Assembly (NCBI RefSeq): GCF_035083965.1
Contig: NC_089739.1
Coordinates: 5,338,198 to 5,402,197, forward strand
Direction: 5' to 3'
DNA length: 64,000 nucleotides
Source: Branchiostoma lanceolatum
Lineage: Eukaryota > Chordata > Leptocardii > Amphioxiformes > Branchiostomatidae
In this document: positions 10,401 through 44,560 of the stretch, one piece after another
How positions within the stretch are numbered: the first letter of the stretch is position 1
Layout: every line of letters begins with the position of its first letter
The notes under the pieces: generated by a model
The model's database searches: none
Seen by the model: the letters and a program-made list of their open reading frames with translations, nothing else
What the model was told of the DNA's origin: nothing
Translations under genes and position numbers: made by a program

Positions 10401-11585
10401 GGTCTTAACTAGCCTGGGCGCCATCCGATTACTACATGGGCCCCTACGCTACGACAGAGTTTAGGAGCCCCGGTTCTCAGGCTAGGTCTAAACGTGTGAA
10501 TGTTGGTGGTGGTGCCACAATGCTAGGATTAAAAACACTACCACAATATTTACGTCCACCTACAGTTGTCAACACTCAATATGTCTATTATTGGTGTAAC
10601 GTTCTTCACTTGTATTATATACTTGCCACGTCTAATTGCTTTCTGGAGTTATTGTATTCTCGTGTGGAAAATATTTGGACTCCCCTCAATGTCAGTGTCG
10701 TGTACGTGAAAACCGAATTCATTTGGCCATTTTTTGTATCGCCATCTTTGATGTGTCTTTGCTTGGGCGTTTCCCAGAACAGCGGAGACGCAACAGTTGG
10801 CGCATGCGCAAAGCGAGAAACTGCAGTGTGTCACCCCCATAACCTTACTTACACTACTTTAAAGAGCTACCCCTTACTGTGCGTTCCATAATAATTAATA
10901 TTAAGCAACGTTCGAAGCGTATCCTAAATATTCCATTATCATCTTGTCATGTTTAGTATGCTTTTCATACATTCCGTGGTTGACTATTGTCACATCATAT
11001 ACGTGAGCCATGCCTACTCTACTGTTTTCTATTGTCTCCATTTTACTTACAGTTCAATACACCAGAGAAATATCAAATATTCCTTGCATACTACAAGCAA
11101 TTTTATATCAACTCCATGCAGAACGCATATGTCATTGTAAAATGAAACCATAACATTTCTGTACATAACATACCAGTTCTGTAAAAAAAAAACGATAACA
11201 TTTAACTATGATATTTTATAAAAGATATGGGTTTGTATTACAAAAAAAACTGTGCTGGAAGCCATGTGTTTGAAAATGAATTTATATTCTAGATCAGTAG
11301 TCGTAAAAAGAAACAAATGTTTGGATACGAGCTATATCTACATAAGCTTCAGTGTTGAATGTAGTGCACCTACTAGTATGTGGAGACCATATAATGGTTT
11401 TTAACCAAGAGTGTTTCACTAAAAATGGTTGGATTAGAAAGAAAATTACTGTCTCTCTATGCACTGGTATCAAACTGATACTGGTTCTACCTGTAGACAA
11501 GAACTGCTAGCCAGTGTATGTACAGATTTGAAGGCAGACACTGCCATACTGCATAACAAAGACATTTAAACCACTGACATCACAA
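10401..11585. other. Intergenic stretch between genes B and A
   Basis: Contains one perfect NRF1-type palindrome GCGCATGCGCA at 10800-10810 and short A/T-rich runs. A 151-codon frame at 10436-10891 has no recognisable domain or splice context, so it is not called. Both neighbouring genes point left, so this holds gene A's distal upstream region. Confidence 0.4.
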
Positions 11586-11589
11586 ACTA

Positions 11590-11790
11590 AAAAGGTAAAA
11601 GGTAGGTAAAGGTAGTCCCATACACTTTTTGAGGCCGTAGGGGCTGTTGTTGTTATTTACTGTGTCTAGGGCATGATATTGGAAGGCGGAGCTCATCCCT
11701 CTCCTTCCACTGCCTTTTACCTCCCCAACCGAAGTCAGATACCCATTTTTACACCTGGGTGGAGTGAGGAAACTAAAAGCTACAGAAGTC
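11590..11790 (-). mobile_element. SINE family A, copy
   Basis: On the minus strand: TTCCTCACTCCACCCAGGTG, TGGGTATCTGACTTCGGTTG, then the GGAAGGAGAGGGATGAGCTC block. The first blocks align with 23170-23220 ('TTCCTCACTTGACTTAGGTG', 'GAGTACCTAGCTTCGGTTAG'). Confidence 0.65.
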
Positions 11791-12179
11791 ACGACTACCA
11801 GACATTCTATATTGAATTTCGCAAAGCACATTCAACATAGTGCATACTAATATACTACAGGGAATTGGTCTGAGTAGTATTACTCTATTTCTGTGTCACA
11901 ACGATGCTCTCAAACACTTGTGCAACCATATTACATCTCATTCAAAGACTATACGACTATACGTCGTTTCTATAAGTTGTACAGAACTCTTGAAGGAAAA
12001 CTTCAATTGATATCGAGCAGACAAAATGGCCCCCACGTTCCCTTGTTCCACAAGTATTTCTAACATTTGCTTTTACCTACACATAGTAGTTTTACAACCA
12101 ATGTGTAACAGTAGGCTGTGTATGATAGATATCAACAGAGCTGAAGGTATTGGCACAGATATAAACATTGTCCGTATTC

Positions 12180-34716
<22,537 letters not shown>

Positions 34717-35190
34717 CGTAAACTCCTACTTCGACAAAGCTCTGTATCATATAACAAACAAACAAACAAATAAAAAAAGGTGATAGACAGTGAAGCCATT
34801 AAAAAAACATCAAAATCATACAAATACAAACATAGAAGAAGGCTTACAAAAAACAATCTTTTTGTAAACATATACGTTGCTAACAATGTAATTTATAATA
34901 ATTGATATTTTCTTGAATAACATGTCTAAGTTTATAGTCACAATATTCCATAGAAAATTCTAATCTTAGACAGTAAGATCATTTGAAACTTGACTTCTTT
35001 GATTTTAAGTAATAGGAAGAGGTTATTAAGCAAGCACTGACCCAAGTATTCACCTTAAACCATGCAAAATCGTGCAAGTGAGATATCATAATTGACATGC
35101 AAACTATGTTTTTCAGCTATGAAAAGACAGGCAGTCAAAGAGCTGAAGTACCTTTTCCACATCCCCCGACTTCATCATCACTTAAAGCAA

Positions 35191-35385
35191 CCAATCAGAG
35201 CACGAGGAGAAGTGACCAATCACAGAAGATGAAGTAGAGACAGCCAATCACAGTCTGGGTAAAACTGGCCAAACACTGACCAAGGAGAGCTGGCCAATCA
35301 CAGAAGATGGAGAATGTGGAGCCAGCCAATCCCAGACCTTGGATTACTGGCCTAGTAGTAGTAAAGACCAAAGAGAATGGCCAAT
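35191..35385 (+). promoter_or_regulatory. CCAAT-box cluster (NF-Y-like)
   Basis: CCAAT at 35191, 35216, 35244, 35294, 35326 and 35381, four of them within RCCAATCAG/CCAATCACAG contexts that fit NF-Y. Part arises from a duplicated block GCCAATCACAGAAGATG about 78 bases apart. It lies in the intron between the probable first exon and the first coding exon of gene B. Confidence 0.4.
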
Positions 35386-36685
35386 TATGGACCATACAGA
35401 AAAGCAAGAGAAAGCAAGTTGAATATCAATAGATACTTGAGTCAAAACAGCAGAGAAGAGATAAAAATTGGAACATGACCACTTCCCCATTCAATGTCAT
35501 GTTATCCTAGAAAAGTGCAGTCTTAAGTGCAAACAGAGTAAAAGTTGATAAGAAATATAAAATGTAGGATCAAGGAAGTGGTCATGTTCTAAGTAAGTAA
35601 CATACAGCTTTGGTGCATTTAACTGTATGTAAGCTATAAGAGAGGCCTCAGAAACCTCAACAACATATAAGTCCATGTTATCAAAGGGCATATTTCAACT
35701 GATCAAAAGTGGCTAACATAAGTAATTCTCGAGAGTCAGAATCAAACAAGAAACAATTTGTTTGAGGAAAATAGTATAACTTTAAGTACATTGTCTAGAT
35801 ATAATCCACCATCATATATTGTGTTAAATCACAATTATCAATAATTGAAAAAGAGTGATGGAAGTCATTCAAAATGTTCGGATGTAAATCCCCGAATTTC
35901 ATCCAGTTGTAGAGATTGAAATGTATTCAAATATTGTAATACCTGGATGTCTAACCTTCATAAACGAATCATTACCAAGGTATGTCATCATAATTTCAAG
36001 AGGTCCATAATTTCTAAAGAAAAAAATGACATTGCATTTTGCAGAACGGTATTTGAGGAGTGAAACCGCAACATCATTGCAAAAATGCTTCGAAAAGCTG
36101 CCAGTTTGTTTACATCCGGCTAGGATGAACATGTATTTACTGGTACCACCTAAAAATAAGGGGGCCTTGGTCGGGGTTGTTTTCCACTGTTTGTAAAATG
36201 CAGATATATCAAATGATGATGCAAATGTCCTTTAAAATGCATGTAAATGTCAATGAGATTAATGTTTCCTCATCGAAAAACTTTCAACATTGCTGCCGAG
36301 ATCTTACATTTTGTACCTTTAATTCTTTGGCGAGAAAAACGTGTGTTTTTCATGTGCTCGCCTCATGGCGGATTTGACCTACAAACACGAATATCATTTA
36401 TCATTTATAAACAGGGCATTAGCAACAAACCTAAGGCGATCCATAGACCACAGAAGCCGCTCACATTGCTCTAACCGTATGAAGATCAGATGAAGGGGTT
36501 TAGGAGCTTCTTCAGAGTTTTGTGAGACGAAAAATTCGTCCGAATCGGAAAAGATCTGCACCCCACCCCCCAAGCGACAAGACGTGGCGTGCACAGAATC
36601 GAAAACACTAACAGTTCATCAATAAAACATACACAAACCAAGCTAGACACGTCAATAATCTTCATACACAAAGAATCATGAGTAC

Positions 36686-36800
36686 CTTGACTCCAAAATG
36701 CACGAAGAAATCCGTCCCAAATGTCTTGATTGGGTCAAGAAAACGGATGTTTTCTGAAGGAATGGGAAAGAACGTTCGATCTACCGTCTTCGGACGGCCA
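36686..36800 (-). other. Possible noncoding first exon of gene B
   Basis: The minus strand reads GTGCATTTTGGAGTCAAG then donor GTACTC at 36685. The coding exon 34537-34741 has acceptor TGATACAG just upstream of its UTR, so an upstream exon is required. This one sits directly below the CACGTG pair. The exact start is unknown. Confidence 0.35.
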
Positions 36801-36808
36801 TGTTTACC

Positions 36809-36845
36809 TGGTCACGTGGTTCGATTCCACACGTGACCATATAAG
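36809..36845. promoter_or_regulatory. Inverted TGGTCACGTG pair with TATAAG
   Basis: TGGTCACGTG at 36809-36818 and its exact reverse complement CACGTGACCA at 36830-36839, 11 bases apart, followed by TATAAG at 36840. GTCACGTGAC-type E-boxes bind USF/MITF/TFE factors. Placed about 10-130 bases upstream of the candidate gene B first exon. TATAAG faces the plus strand. Confidence 0.45.
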
Positions 36846-37236
36846 GAAGACGAGACGCTTGCAGCAGCGACACTTGCCGGATTTTATTATCATAACAGCT
36901 AGGGATACGAAACGTGGAAAATAATGTTTCCGAAAGAAATAAACTTTTTGTACAGAAATGTATTCAATATTTTAGGTAATATCATTAACATAAGAATTGG
37001 CTGTCTGATAATATAGCGTAGTTAGGGTAGCATGTTTTCATTTGAAAAAACAAGAAAGCCAACTAAAGGCGTATGGTATTCAAAAGCCTTGCCCTCCTTG
37101 AAATGTGTGTATTGCCGACGGTGATTCCGGATGTGTATCGCTAGCTATGCCTAGAGTTGTGTAATGATATTTATTTGAGAGCCTTAAATGTGATAAAGCA
37201 TTAAAAAGAGGCCAATGAAAAGCAAACAAAACTTAT
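36846..37236. other. Spacer between gene B promoter region and tRNA-Gln
   Basis: A/T-rich, with no exon, repeat or RNA seen on either strand. Confidence 0.4.
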
Positions 37237-37308
37237 AGGTTCTACCGAGATTTGAACTCGGATCGCAGGATTCAGAGTCCTGAGTGCTAACCATTACACC
37301 ATAGAACC
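37237..37308 (-). tRNA. tRNA-Gln (anticodon CTG)
   Basis: 72 bases. The 7-bp acceptor stem GGTTCTA/TAGAACC pairs fully. A box TGGTGTAATGG, B box GATCCGAGTTCAAATC. Anticodon stem CAGGA/TCCTG around loop CTCTGAA with anticodon CTG. T follows as discriminator. A TTTT terminator lies 8 bases downstream. No intron. The anticodon stem carries a T-A to A-T pair swap compared with the second copy, and both halves changed. Confidence 0.97.
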
Positions 37309-38227
37309 TGTTCATGTCCTGCGAAATCTATTTAGACGTCTGTAATTCAATTAAGTATAATTCTCTAGGTCTTGATACTGTATAAGAATGGAAAAACAAG
37401 TTGTACCAGTTTGTGTTTTGCTTCAACGCAGAAACAATTTTTCTTGAAATTTTGAACCATTTTACTCAGTAGAAAATCAAATAAATTTATCATATCAGGA
37501 TTCAAAATTATTGATAGTCAATGGCACTTGTAGATCCAGAAAACTTTTCTCCGTCTTATTTAATTCTTTATTTCCTTGTCTTCATTTCTTTTCTTACCGC
37601 CTTTTTTTTTGGTCCGCATTTTGCTTTGTACGATTTTGTCATTCTGTCTATGATTGCAGGTTCAATTGTTCAATTGTTCGTCTACTGGGCAAAGGTCGGA
37701 ATCTGCTTTGAACAGCCATAAAGTACTTGTAAGTGTTTAAGTGTGACGTCACAGTGGCCATACAGTAGTTGTACCTATGAAATTTAATGCGCAATGTCAA
37801 ACTTAAACTTCATACTGTCATACTTACGTGTCTGCATGCAATCAATATAACTTTTATATATGGCCTACATTGGGTCAAAATACGAACATACAAATACAAC
37901 CAAAAACAGTACCCCAATCCGAGGCGAACCTCCTATCCTGAGCTAACAATTCAACCGTCCAAAGCCATGGCCACCCCCCACCCCCCCCCCCTCATTTCCT
38001 GCCTGACTTATGGTCCTCCTGGTGTCTGAGATGTGTGATATGAAGCGTGCGGCAGTGTTATAGCTTACGCACGCTTGTCTTTCTCCAGACACATTTATAG
38101 GGCCCATTAGCAGCTTATACCACCTGCTCTCAGTCAGCACTGACGGGACCGTCACAAAAGTCGCATCTTTTGGTCAGTCAATGGCGTTCTAATGCATGGT
38201 AAAGCTTTCATGTTTCAAAATAAGGAT

Positions 38228-38470
38228 GACCCTGTAGCTCAATTGGTAGCAGTCTGACAGTTGACCTCCAGCTGGTTCAAGCTGTAAAGGGCATCCCAGT
38301 TGGAGCTGCATTCGTCTTTCGGAAAGAACGTAAAATTAATGTAGGTCCCGGCCGTGTGCCTGGAGCACGTTAAGAATGTACTATATATATATCACAGTCT
38401 CATTACTCAGTTGGGTAACTACTTGCTGTACTTCAGAGGAATATAACTTCAGAGGAAAGTTTGAAAACAC
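38228..38470 (+). mobile_element. tRNA-derived SINE, copy 2
   Basis: Starts CCTGTAGCTCAATTGGTAGC, then shares 'GAGCTGCATTCGTCTTTCGG', 'TCCCGGCCGTGTGCCTGGAG' and 'CTCATTACTCAGTTGGGTAA' with the copy at 1.4 kb. The two copies differ at many bases, so both are old. Confidence 0.7.
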
Positions 38471-38798
38471 CGAGCGATAACAGTGGATCTCATATACTAG
38501 TAGTTCGTTCACCCGTTTCCAAAAACGACATGTGAATTCGGACCATTTGTAGTTGACCTTCAAGGTAAAAACATGGTCGTGAAGGGAATGTTGTATAAGA
38601 TTTTTCTCTCAACAACTGAATTAACGTAAACGCATTCGATCCTATTGACAAAAGTATGGAAGCAACAATATCATGATTGTTTGGAAAGGTGATGAGGAAT
38701 GCAAAGTATATATCTACACCTCAAAAAGCGAACAAAACATATAGGTTACGTTGGTGAAGGTTAGACATTCAGTTAGTAAGATACGCCAAAAAACATAT

Positions 38799-38870
38799 AG
38801 GTTCTACCGAGATTTGAACTCGGATCGCTGGATTCAGAGTCCAGAGTGCTAACCATTACACCATAGAACC
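38799..38870 (-). tRNA. tRNA-Gln (anticodon CTG), second copy
   Basis: 72 bases, identical to the 37.2-kb copy except the anticodon stem, here CTGGA/TCCAG, the usual animal form. Acceptor, D and T arms pair. A TTTTTT terminator lies 8 bases downstream. Confidence 0.97.
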
Positions 38871-38946
38871 TGAGATATCTGTGACTCACCTTAATGTTTT
38901 CATAAATGAACATCACGGTCATTAGATATATATTTGGTTCCATTCT

Positions 38947-38994
38947 GGACCGATGGATTCAGAGTCCAGAGTGCTAAGCATTACATCAGAGGAG
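38947..38994 (-). pseudogene. tRNA-Gln fragment
   Basis: GGATTCAGAGTCCAGAGTGCTAA, then GCATTACATCAGAGGA on the plus strand is the anticodon arm and D arm of the tRNA-Gln above, with changes. The T arm and half the acceptor stem are missing. Confidence 0.85.
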
Positions 38995-39621
38995 CTGAGA
39001 TTTCTGGAATTAGGTAGTTCACGATTCCAAGTACGCATGCGCAGCATTGCGGGTAATACGTCAAAGGTGAGGGCCCCTGACTTGTAAACAGTTCTTGGCT
39101 CCTACCATTGTCCGATTCGCATAACTATGTCCAAACGTGTTTTTTCAATGTCTCATCGTCCTTCACCTCTGACAAATTATCCACAATGCCATTTAACGAT
39201 GTGCACATGCGTACTAAGAATTTTGACCCCCCCCCCGCCTTATTCAACTTATGTTGTCAACAAGGAACCAACGACCTTGATCTATCGCGGTTTAACAAGT
39301 CATTCTTGTTACTCCACACTGATTCGTCATGATGTAACGACTCGATTAGTTGATCAAGAGAAAAAAAACAAAGACCCGAATGGAAATTGTCTATGAAAAA
39401 AGGTCATACATTTGTTTTCTGTCTTGATTTTGATTAAGTAGTACAGTCTTTATATAATAACACAACGAAGTACAGCTACTTTCGTAATGTCTTCAGTAAC
39501 TATACGTACAGGCAAACAACAAACGAATGGATACAGTCTCATTTGGATAGAATGGACAGAATCTGGCGTCGCGGGGAATACTTTCCTCTTTCTATGTTCA
39601 GTTATATATCATGAACCTTTA

Positions 39622-39705
39622 GCACACTGAAGTAGCCGTTTGATTTGGCACCGGTACCCCGTCCTCTATTGGTTACAGAGTTAGGCAGCAGGCAGAAGGT
39701 TCAGG
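39622..39705. mobile_element. 'AACCTTC' mini-MITE, decayed copy
   Basis: GATTTGGCACCGG, TATTGGTTACAGAGTTAGGC, AGCAGGCAGAAGGTTCAGG match the right half of the 34.0-kb copy. Confidence 0.5.
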
Positions 39706-40071
39706 AAAACGGGGGCCATCTGAAGGTCATTTAGCACCAAGGACAGACAAAGGTTAAAAGAAGTGCCGACGACCCTTCAACGGGGTCAGGCTTTAATAGC
39801 TGCGAAGACTAATCAGAGATTGAGCTGTTGAGCTGGAAATAATCCCGAATGAAAGGCTCTCTGTGTCTTTCCGACGCCTTCTATATTTAGTTCAAAAGGG
39901 ATTGAAGGAGGATGCATATGAATTGAAGTAAACAATTTAATGAAATTTCACCCAGTAGCTTTGGAAAAACATGTTAACATGGTGTGTCTACAAGGCATAA
40001 ACTTTTTTTTGTTTATAGTTAACAGACACTTCAAGAAACAATGTAAGAAAAAGGGGACTAGCCTAGCAAAC

Positions 40072-40191
40072 ATCACGTGCACCATATTACAAAATCACGC
40101 GCACCATTTTATAAAATCACGTGTTCCATGTAAACAAAATCACGTGCTCCATATCACAAAATCACGGGTTTCGTGGCACAAAATCACGTGT
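40072..40191 (+). promoter_or_regulatory. Six ATCACG units at 22-bp spacing, mostly CACGTG
   Basis: ATCACG starts at 40072, 40094, 40116, 40139, 40161 and 40183: spacings 22, 22, 23, 22, 22. Four units are full CACGTG E-boxes; the others are CACGCG and CACGGG. Unit ends vary (ACCATATTAC, TTCCATGTAA, CTCCATATCA). A CRE-type TGACGTCA follows at 40219 and another ATCACGTGAC at 40411. Confidence 0.55.
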
Positions 40192-40802
40192 TCTACGGAC
40201 CGCATTTGGTATTTGCTGTGACGTCACAGCCGCCATGTTGGTTGGTTAAACCCGAAAGAGTCCGACCAAAACTTGATTTGCATGAGTATAGTATGTTGTA
40301 ATGTCATGATTAGGTGACCGTAATCACATGCAAATGTATACAAGTTTGCGTAACAACGTCCAGGCCGGCCGGTTTAAACATCCAACATGGAGGACAACAC
40401 TTACGTCACAATCACGTGACTGCAAACACCCCGTAATCAATTCCTGGAAACAGCATTTGAACATTGTCGATTCACGGAAAATTGATTAATCGCCCTATCC
40501 GTCTTGTCCGATGGACCTTAACCGTCTTGCTGTTGATATTTCCACAGCTCCCTTCAAGCCAAAAATAAATCTTACTAAACTAGTTCTTCGGACCATTACA
40601 TCTAGAGGCTGTCTTAATTGAATTACTGGTTCTGGGACAAGCTCTTAGAGATTTGATCAACTTCCATAAATTAAGATGCGCAGGGGTCAATGGTAAAGAG
40701 AAAGGTTGCACAGATTCTATACAATGTAAACGTGGGGTGTATACAAGGTTGTTTGGTAGCGAAACAATTATTTCAATTTTATAATTAATGAAACCTGTAA
40801 TA

Positions 40803-40945
40803 TACTGTAAATGCATTTAAGTTTGCGTGATTTTTATTTCGCACTAAGGCGAAAATGGAGTGTTTGCGGTGGTTTTAAGTTGGCGGGAGCGCTATAGTCA
40901 CATACTACTACAATATTGGTCCAGGTCATTGGCCGTACTACAGTA
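40803..40945. mobile_element. Palindromic 'TACTGTAAA...GCG' MITE, left half
   Basis: TACTGTAAATGCATTTAAGT, TTGCGTGATTTTTATTTCGC, GTTTGCGGTGGTTTTAAGTT. Close to the 10.1-kb copy, but the right inverted half is mostly lost. Confidence 0.6.
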
Positions 40946-41646
40946 ACATAATGTAGCAAGTGGCAGGACAGAGCCGGGGGCAGGTCACCATATACTAGTA
41001 TATGAATGTGTTTGAGTAAGAATAACCAGAGCAATAGTTTGTTAGGCTAGACCATATGTGAAGGTAAAAATTGAGTATTTGCTTGCAAATGCTACATAAA
41101 AATGAAACCTTTCCCCCACCCCTCCCCAAAGATGTGTAACGCACCAGACCCTGATGATACTTCCCCCCACCCCTCCCCCAAGGTGTGTAACGTACCAGCC
41201 CCTGATGATACTTTCCCCCAGTGATCACGATGTTCTTGCAACCTTTTAGACTTCTTTCTGCGTCACAGATTCCAGCTGATATCTCATCTATTGAGTGAGT
41301 GGGTGCAATTTAGTGATAGAGAGAGTCAAACAGAATATGAATGCTATAAATGAAGAGAGCTAGGATTGCGAAGGACGCACATCGTTGAACAAGAAGTGTG
41401 CTATTTCAGAATGCGGCGAATAGAGATTGACGTGTCTGTTTACCACTTTTCTGCGCTTTCGAGTAGGCTATAACTGCGGTTCGCACTTGTCAATTGTTGC
41501 TATTTCTGTACTGAAATGCTGGCTCTGAGACGAAGTGGTTTTGAAACAACGGTGTGTTCTTCGCTTTTGAATATGACGTTCGCAAATTGGCCAGCGCCTA
41601 CGTCAAGACGTAATTAATGAATGCTATTAGGAGCGACAACTTCACG

Positions 41647-41862
41647 ATACACTGTAGAAGGGGAAATATTCGCGTGGATTTAATTAATTTCGCGGTAGGG
41701 AGAAAATGGATTGTTCATGGTGGTTGTGAGTTTGGCGTGATTGAAACAAGGCGGGCAGAAGACAAAACAAGAATTTTCACGATGGTTTAGTTCGTAGTAA
41801 ACATGTTACCGCGAAAACCGCGAACATAAAATCACCGCGAAAATTTACATTTCTATAGCATG
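41647..41862. mobile_element. Palindromic 'TACTGTAAA...GCG' MITE
   Basis: CACTGTAGAAGGGGAAATATTCGCG on the left, CCGCGAACATAAAATCACCG and CGCGAAAATTTACA on the right. Confidence 0.6.
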
Positions 41863-42515
41863 CGTTCATAATATACATGACATTTGTAAGTACGTAAGGT
41901 AAAATTCATTTCCTGAAAAGGTTAAGTAGGATACTTTATTTTTTTGTTACAACGTGCAAAAAAGCATGATGTTAATGTTACAATATCGAAAAGGCAAGTG
42001 ATATATGTCGTGAACACACTATATTTGGTATATGGGGCACAAAAACAAAAGTGTCCCTTATTCTGTGACACAGCGCAAATTGGTCTGCGGAAATCGAAAT
42101 GTTCGGAAACATACCGAAATAGCTTTCGTATCTATAATTCTTTTCGGCATATTTTACATAACGGAACGGAGTGAAGCAAATCAGATATTTGCAAAGGTTT
42201 TGATATTCATGGAAGACGCCTACGCAAAAGCTACCAAAAAATGAAAAACACGACTGAATTGTTTTCGCCTTGTATTACCTTATATATCCTATCAACATTT
42301 ACTTAGACGTTTATATCTGACCTATGTTTTGATACCCCTTCTTTGCTGTCTGTCAGCAGTCACCTGCAGTATCAAAATTCATCAAAACATAATTATAGAG
42401 AACGCGAAAATACCAATAATGTAATAAAAGTAGTCCCGTATTCCGGAACATATGTCCGACATTGTTGCGTATTTATGTTGTTGGCTACAGACAATAACAA
42501 ACAAGATCAACCGGC

Positions 42516-43005
42516 GTTGCTATGGAAACGACGTTCCGGAACGTCAATAACGACTGTTACATCCGTTCCTCGTCCCTTACGCCTGCTTGACGTCCGCAGT
42601 TTATGACGTAAGACAGATTTTGAATATCGTTAGAAGTAGTAGTTTGTGTCTCACGCCGTGACAGTGGCTTGAAGGGATTGTCCTTTGTCGTGACCTCCAA
42701 GTCTCGTGGTTATGTAAACTCTCGCGTAAAAAAGAAGACAACAACGCGCCGTGGCGAAACACACTCCCGTACGTAACAGTGCGGACTGCGTAGTAGCCAG
42801 ACCGCAGCAACAAGCAATACAGCAGCCCCGGTCGCGCCGAGAAGCCACGGAGTAGAAGATTTGTACGTGCACCGACGGCCATTTGAACTCAGGGCTCTAA
42901 AAGGCGATCGTAACGCCACCAATGGGCTCTCTGTGTCCCCTGGCATCATTCTGAAAAACGCAGTGGTTTCGGAGAGCCAGTCGGACAGCCAACGTGGGGA
43001 GTAAG
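42516..43005 (+). promoter_or_regulatory. Candidate plus-strand promoter and first exon end
   Basis: GTTGCTATGGAAAC at 42516-42529 fits the RFX X-box (RYYNYY, 2 bases, RRNRAC). CRE-like TTGACGTCC and ATGACGTAA follow by 42613. A donor-like GGAGTAAG|GTAAGA ends at 43005. No coding exon was found to the right. On the minus strand a 79-codon frame (42710-42949) has a hydrophobic segment WLLGATGAAVLLVAAVWLL, so a membrane-protein first exon on that strand is the rival reading. Confidence 0.3.
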
Positions 43006-43009
43006 GTAA

Positions 43010-44280
43010 GATACGATGTACATATTACCACTTACCACGACAGAGATCTCCAATATGATAGTGTTGTGCCCTGTTCACATCTACTTTTGTAGGCCAATTC
43101 ATTTACAACTCTGTGCAACAACCACACAATGTTATACATTCTTGACGCAGCATACTATTATCAATGTTCTAGAATATTAGCATTTATAGCTGGAATGTTT
43201 TTACTCTTATTCTTCGATTAGAGTGGTTATTTAGGATTTTTGCCATGTATGTACGAGTTTAACTGCCATATATGCCATACTCTGTACCTGATACAACAGT
43301 CGCGCAATTTCAGTTCTTCTTCTATCAAATCTTGATACACTAGTGCTTTGTTTCTTCGTCTATATGTTTGTGCGATTATCATTTTTTGGTGACATTGTAA
43401 ATCATGAATTGGTGATCATAACTGAGTTCCTTCATTTATGGAGATTGTAGAATTAGTGAATGATTCTTGGGAACTTTGTTAATGACTGATACCACTAGTT
43501 CTACGCAATTAAACTTCCCGTATACGTAGTTGTTATAGCTGTACTAAGAGAACCACTGGCAAGGGTATTGCAAGAAAATTATATAATCATCTAATTTGGC
43601 AATGTATCTAAATCAAAACCGTTATTAATGACTGAACTAACACGAGTTACGTAAAATGCGAAGGCCTATATGTTACGTCATAAGTTAGAACAATTCACTT
43701 TGGCCTTTAAATAGTTATGTGTGACATAGAGGTATCTGTTATGTAATAAAATACCTATGTTATATAAGCCCGTCTATATACCCTCACGAAAATAAGATTT
43801 GACCCATTTGAATCAGACACTCACTACTACGTACGTATACAAAACACTGTGGTGATCTAATGCTAAGAAAATAGCTAGATGTATTTTTATTGCTTTGTAA
43901 ATTTGATTTCAGTCAGTATTTATTAGGAAGTTTTAAGAATATTGCTTCCTTTTTGTATGTAGTTCTAGAATTGATAGTAGTTCAATGAATTTCATTTTCT
44001 ACGCTATTCTAATGAAAATACGCCAACAGCAAACTACTAGCACATCGACTTTTTGTCATCTGCTTTTCGTATCTACGTTGTAAAATAAATATCATATTAT
44101 AACATTTCAATAATGCATATTTTAACGCTGATATGAAATAATCATTCCACACAAAAATGTGAATAGCTAGCTATGACGGAAATTAATGTCATAATTTTCA
44201 AAGAAACTTTGGGTACAACCACGTACTGTATACCATGTGTCTACTACTTTGACATATAGTATCTGCTGTCTAACTCAGAA
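43010..44280. other. No feature seen
   Basis: A/T-rich with no open frame of note, no tRNA and no repeat I could match elsewhere in the window. Confidence 0.4.
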
Positions 44281-44302
44281 TGATGATGGGGGGGGGGGGT
44301 AA

Positions 44303-44560
44303 CTACAGTAAATCTCGAAATGTTTGCACTGGTGTTATGTTTGCGGTTTAGTAACACAGTAACCTCTTCACCGCAAAACCACCGCGAACTTCAAACCACC
44401 GCGTATTTCAAACCACCGCGAACTTCAAACCACCACGAAAATGCTTGTTCTGTCTTCTGCCCGCCAACCACAATGTTTCAACCGCGAACTAAAAAACACC
44501 GCGAACACTCCATTTTCTCCCTTCCGCGAAATCAAATCCCCGCGAATTTAAAACATCTGT
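44303..44560. mobile_element. Palindromic 'TACTGTAAA...GCG' MITE with amplified inner block
   Basis: TACAGTAAATCTCGAAATGT on the left. ACCACCGCGAACTTCAA is repeated three times in a row near 44379-44430, then CATTTTCTCCCTTCCGCGAA on the right. Confidence 0.65.

Noticed and set aside
10436..10891. 151-codon protein
   Set aside because: No domain, no supporting splice or start context, and low-complexity stretches; chance open frame in intergenic DNA.
40072..40191. CRISPR array
   Set aside because: The repeated part is only about 6-9 bases and the rest of each unit is variable A/T-rich; the DNA is clearly animal nuclear sequence.
42601..42882. 93-codon minus-strand frame
   Set aside because: It overlaps the other minus frame (42710-42949) and both cannot be coding. 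Neither has a second exon that I can find, so neither is called as a gene.
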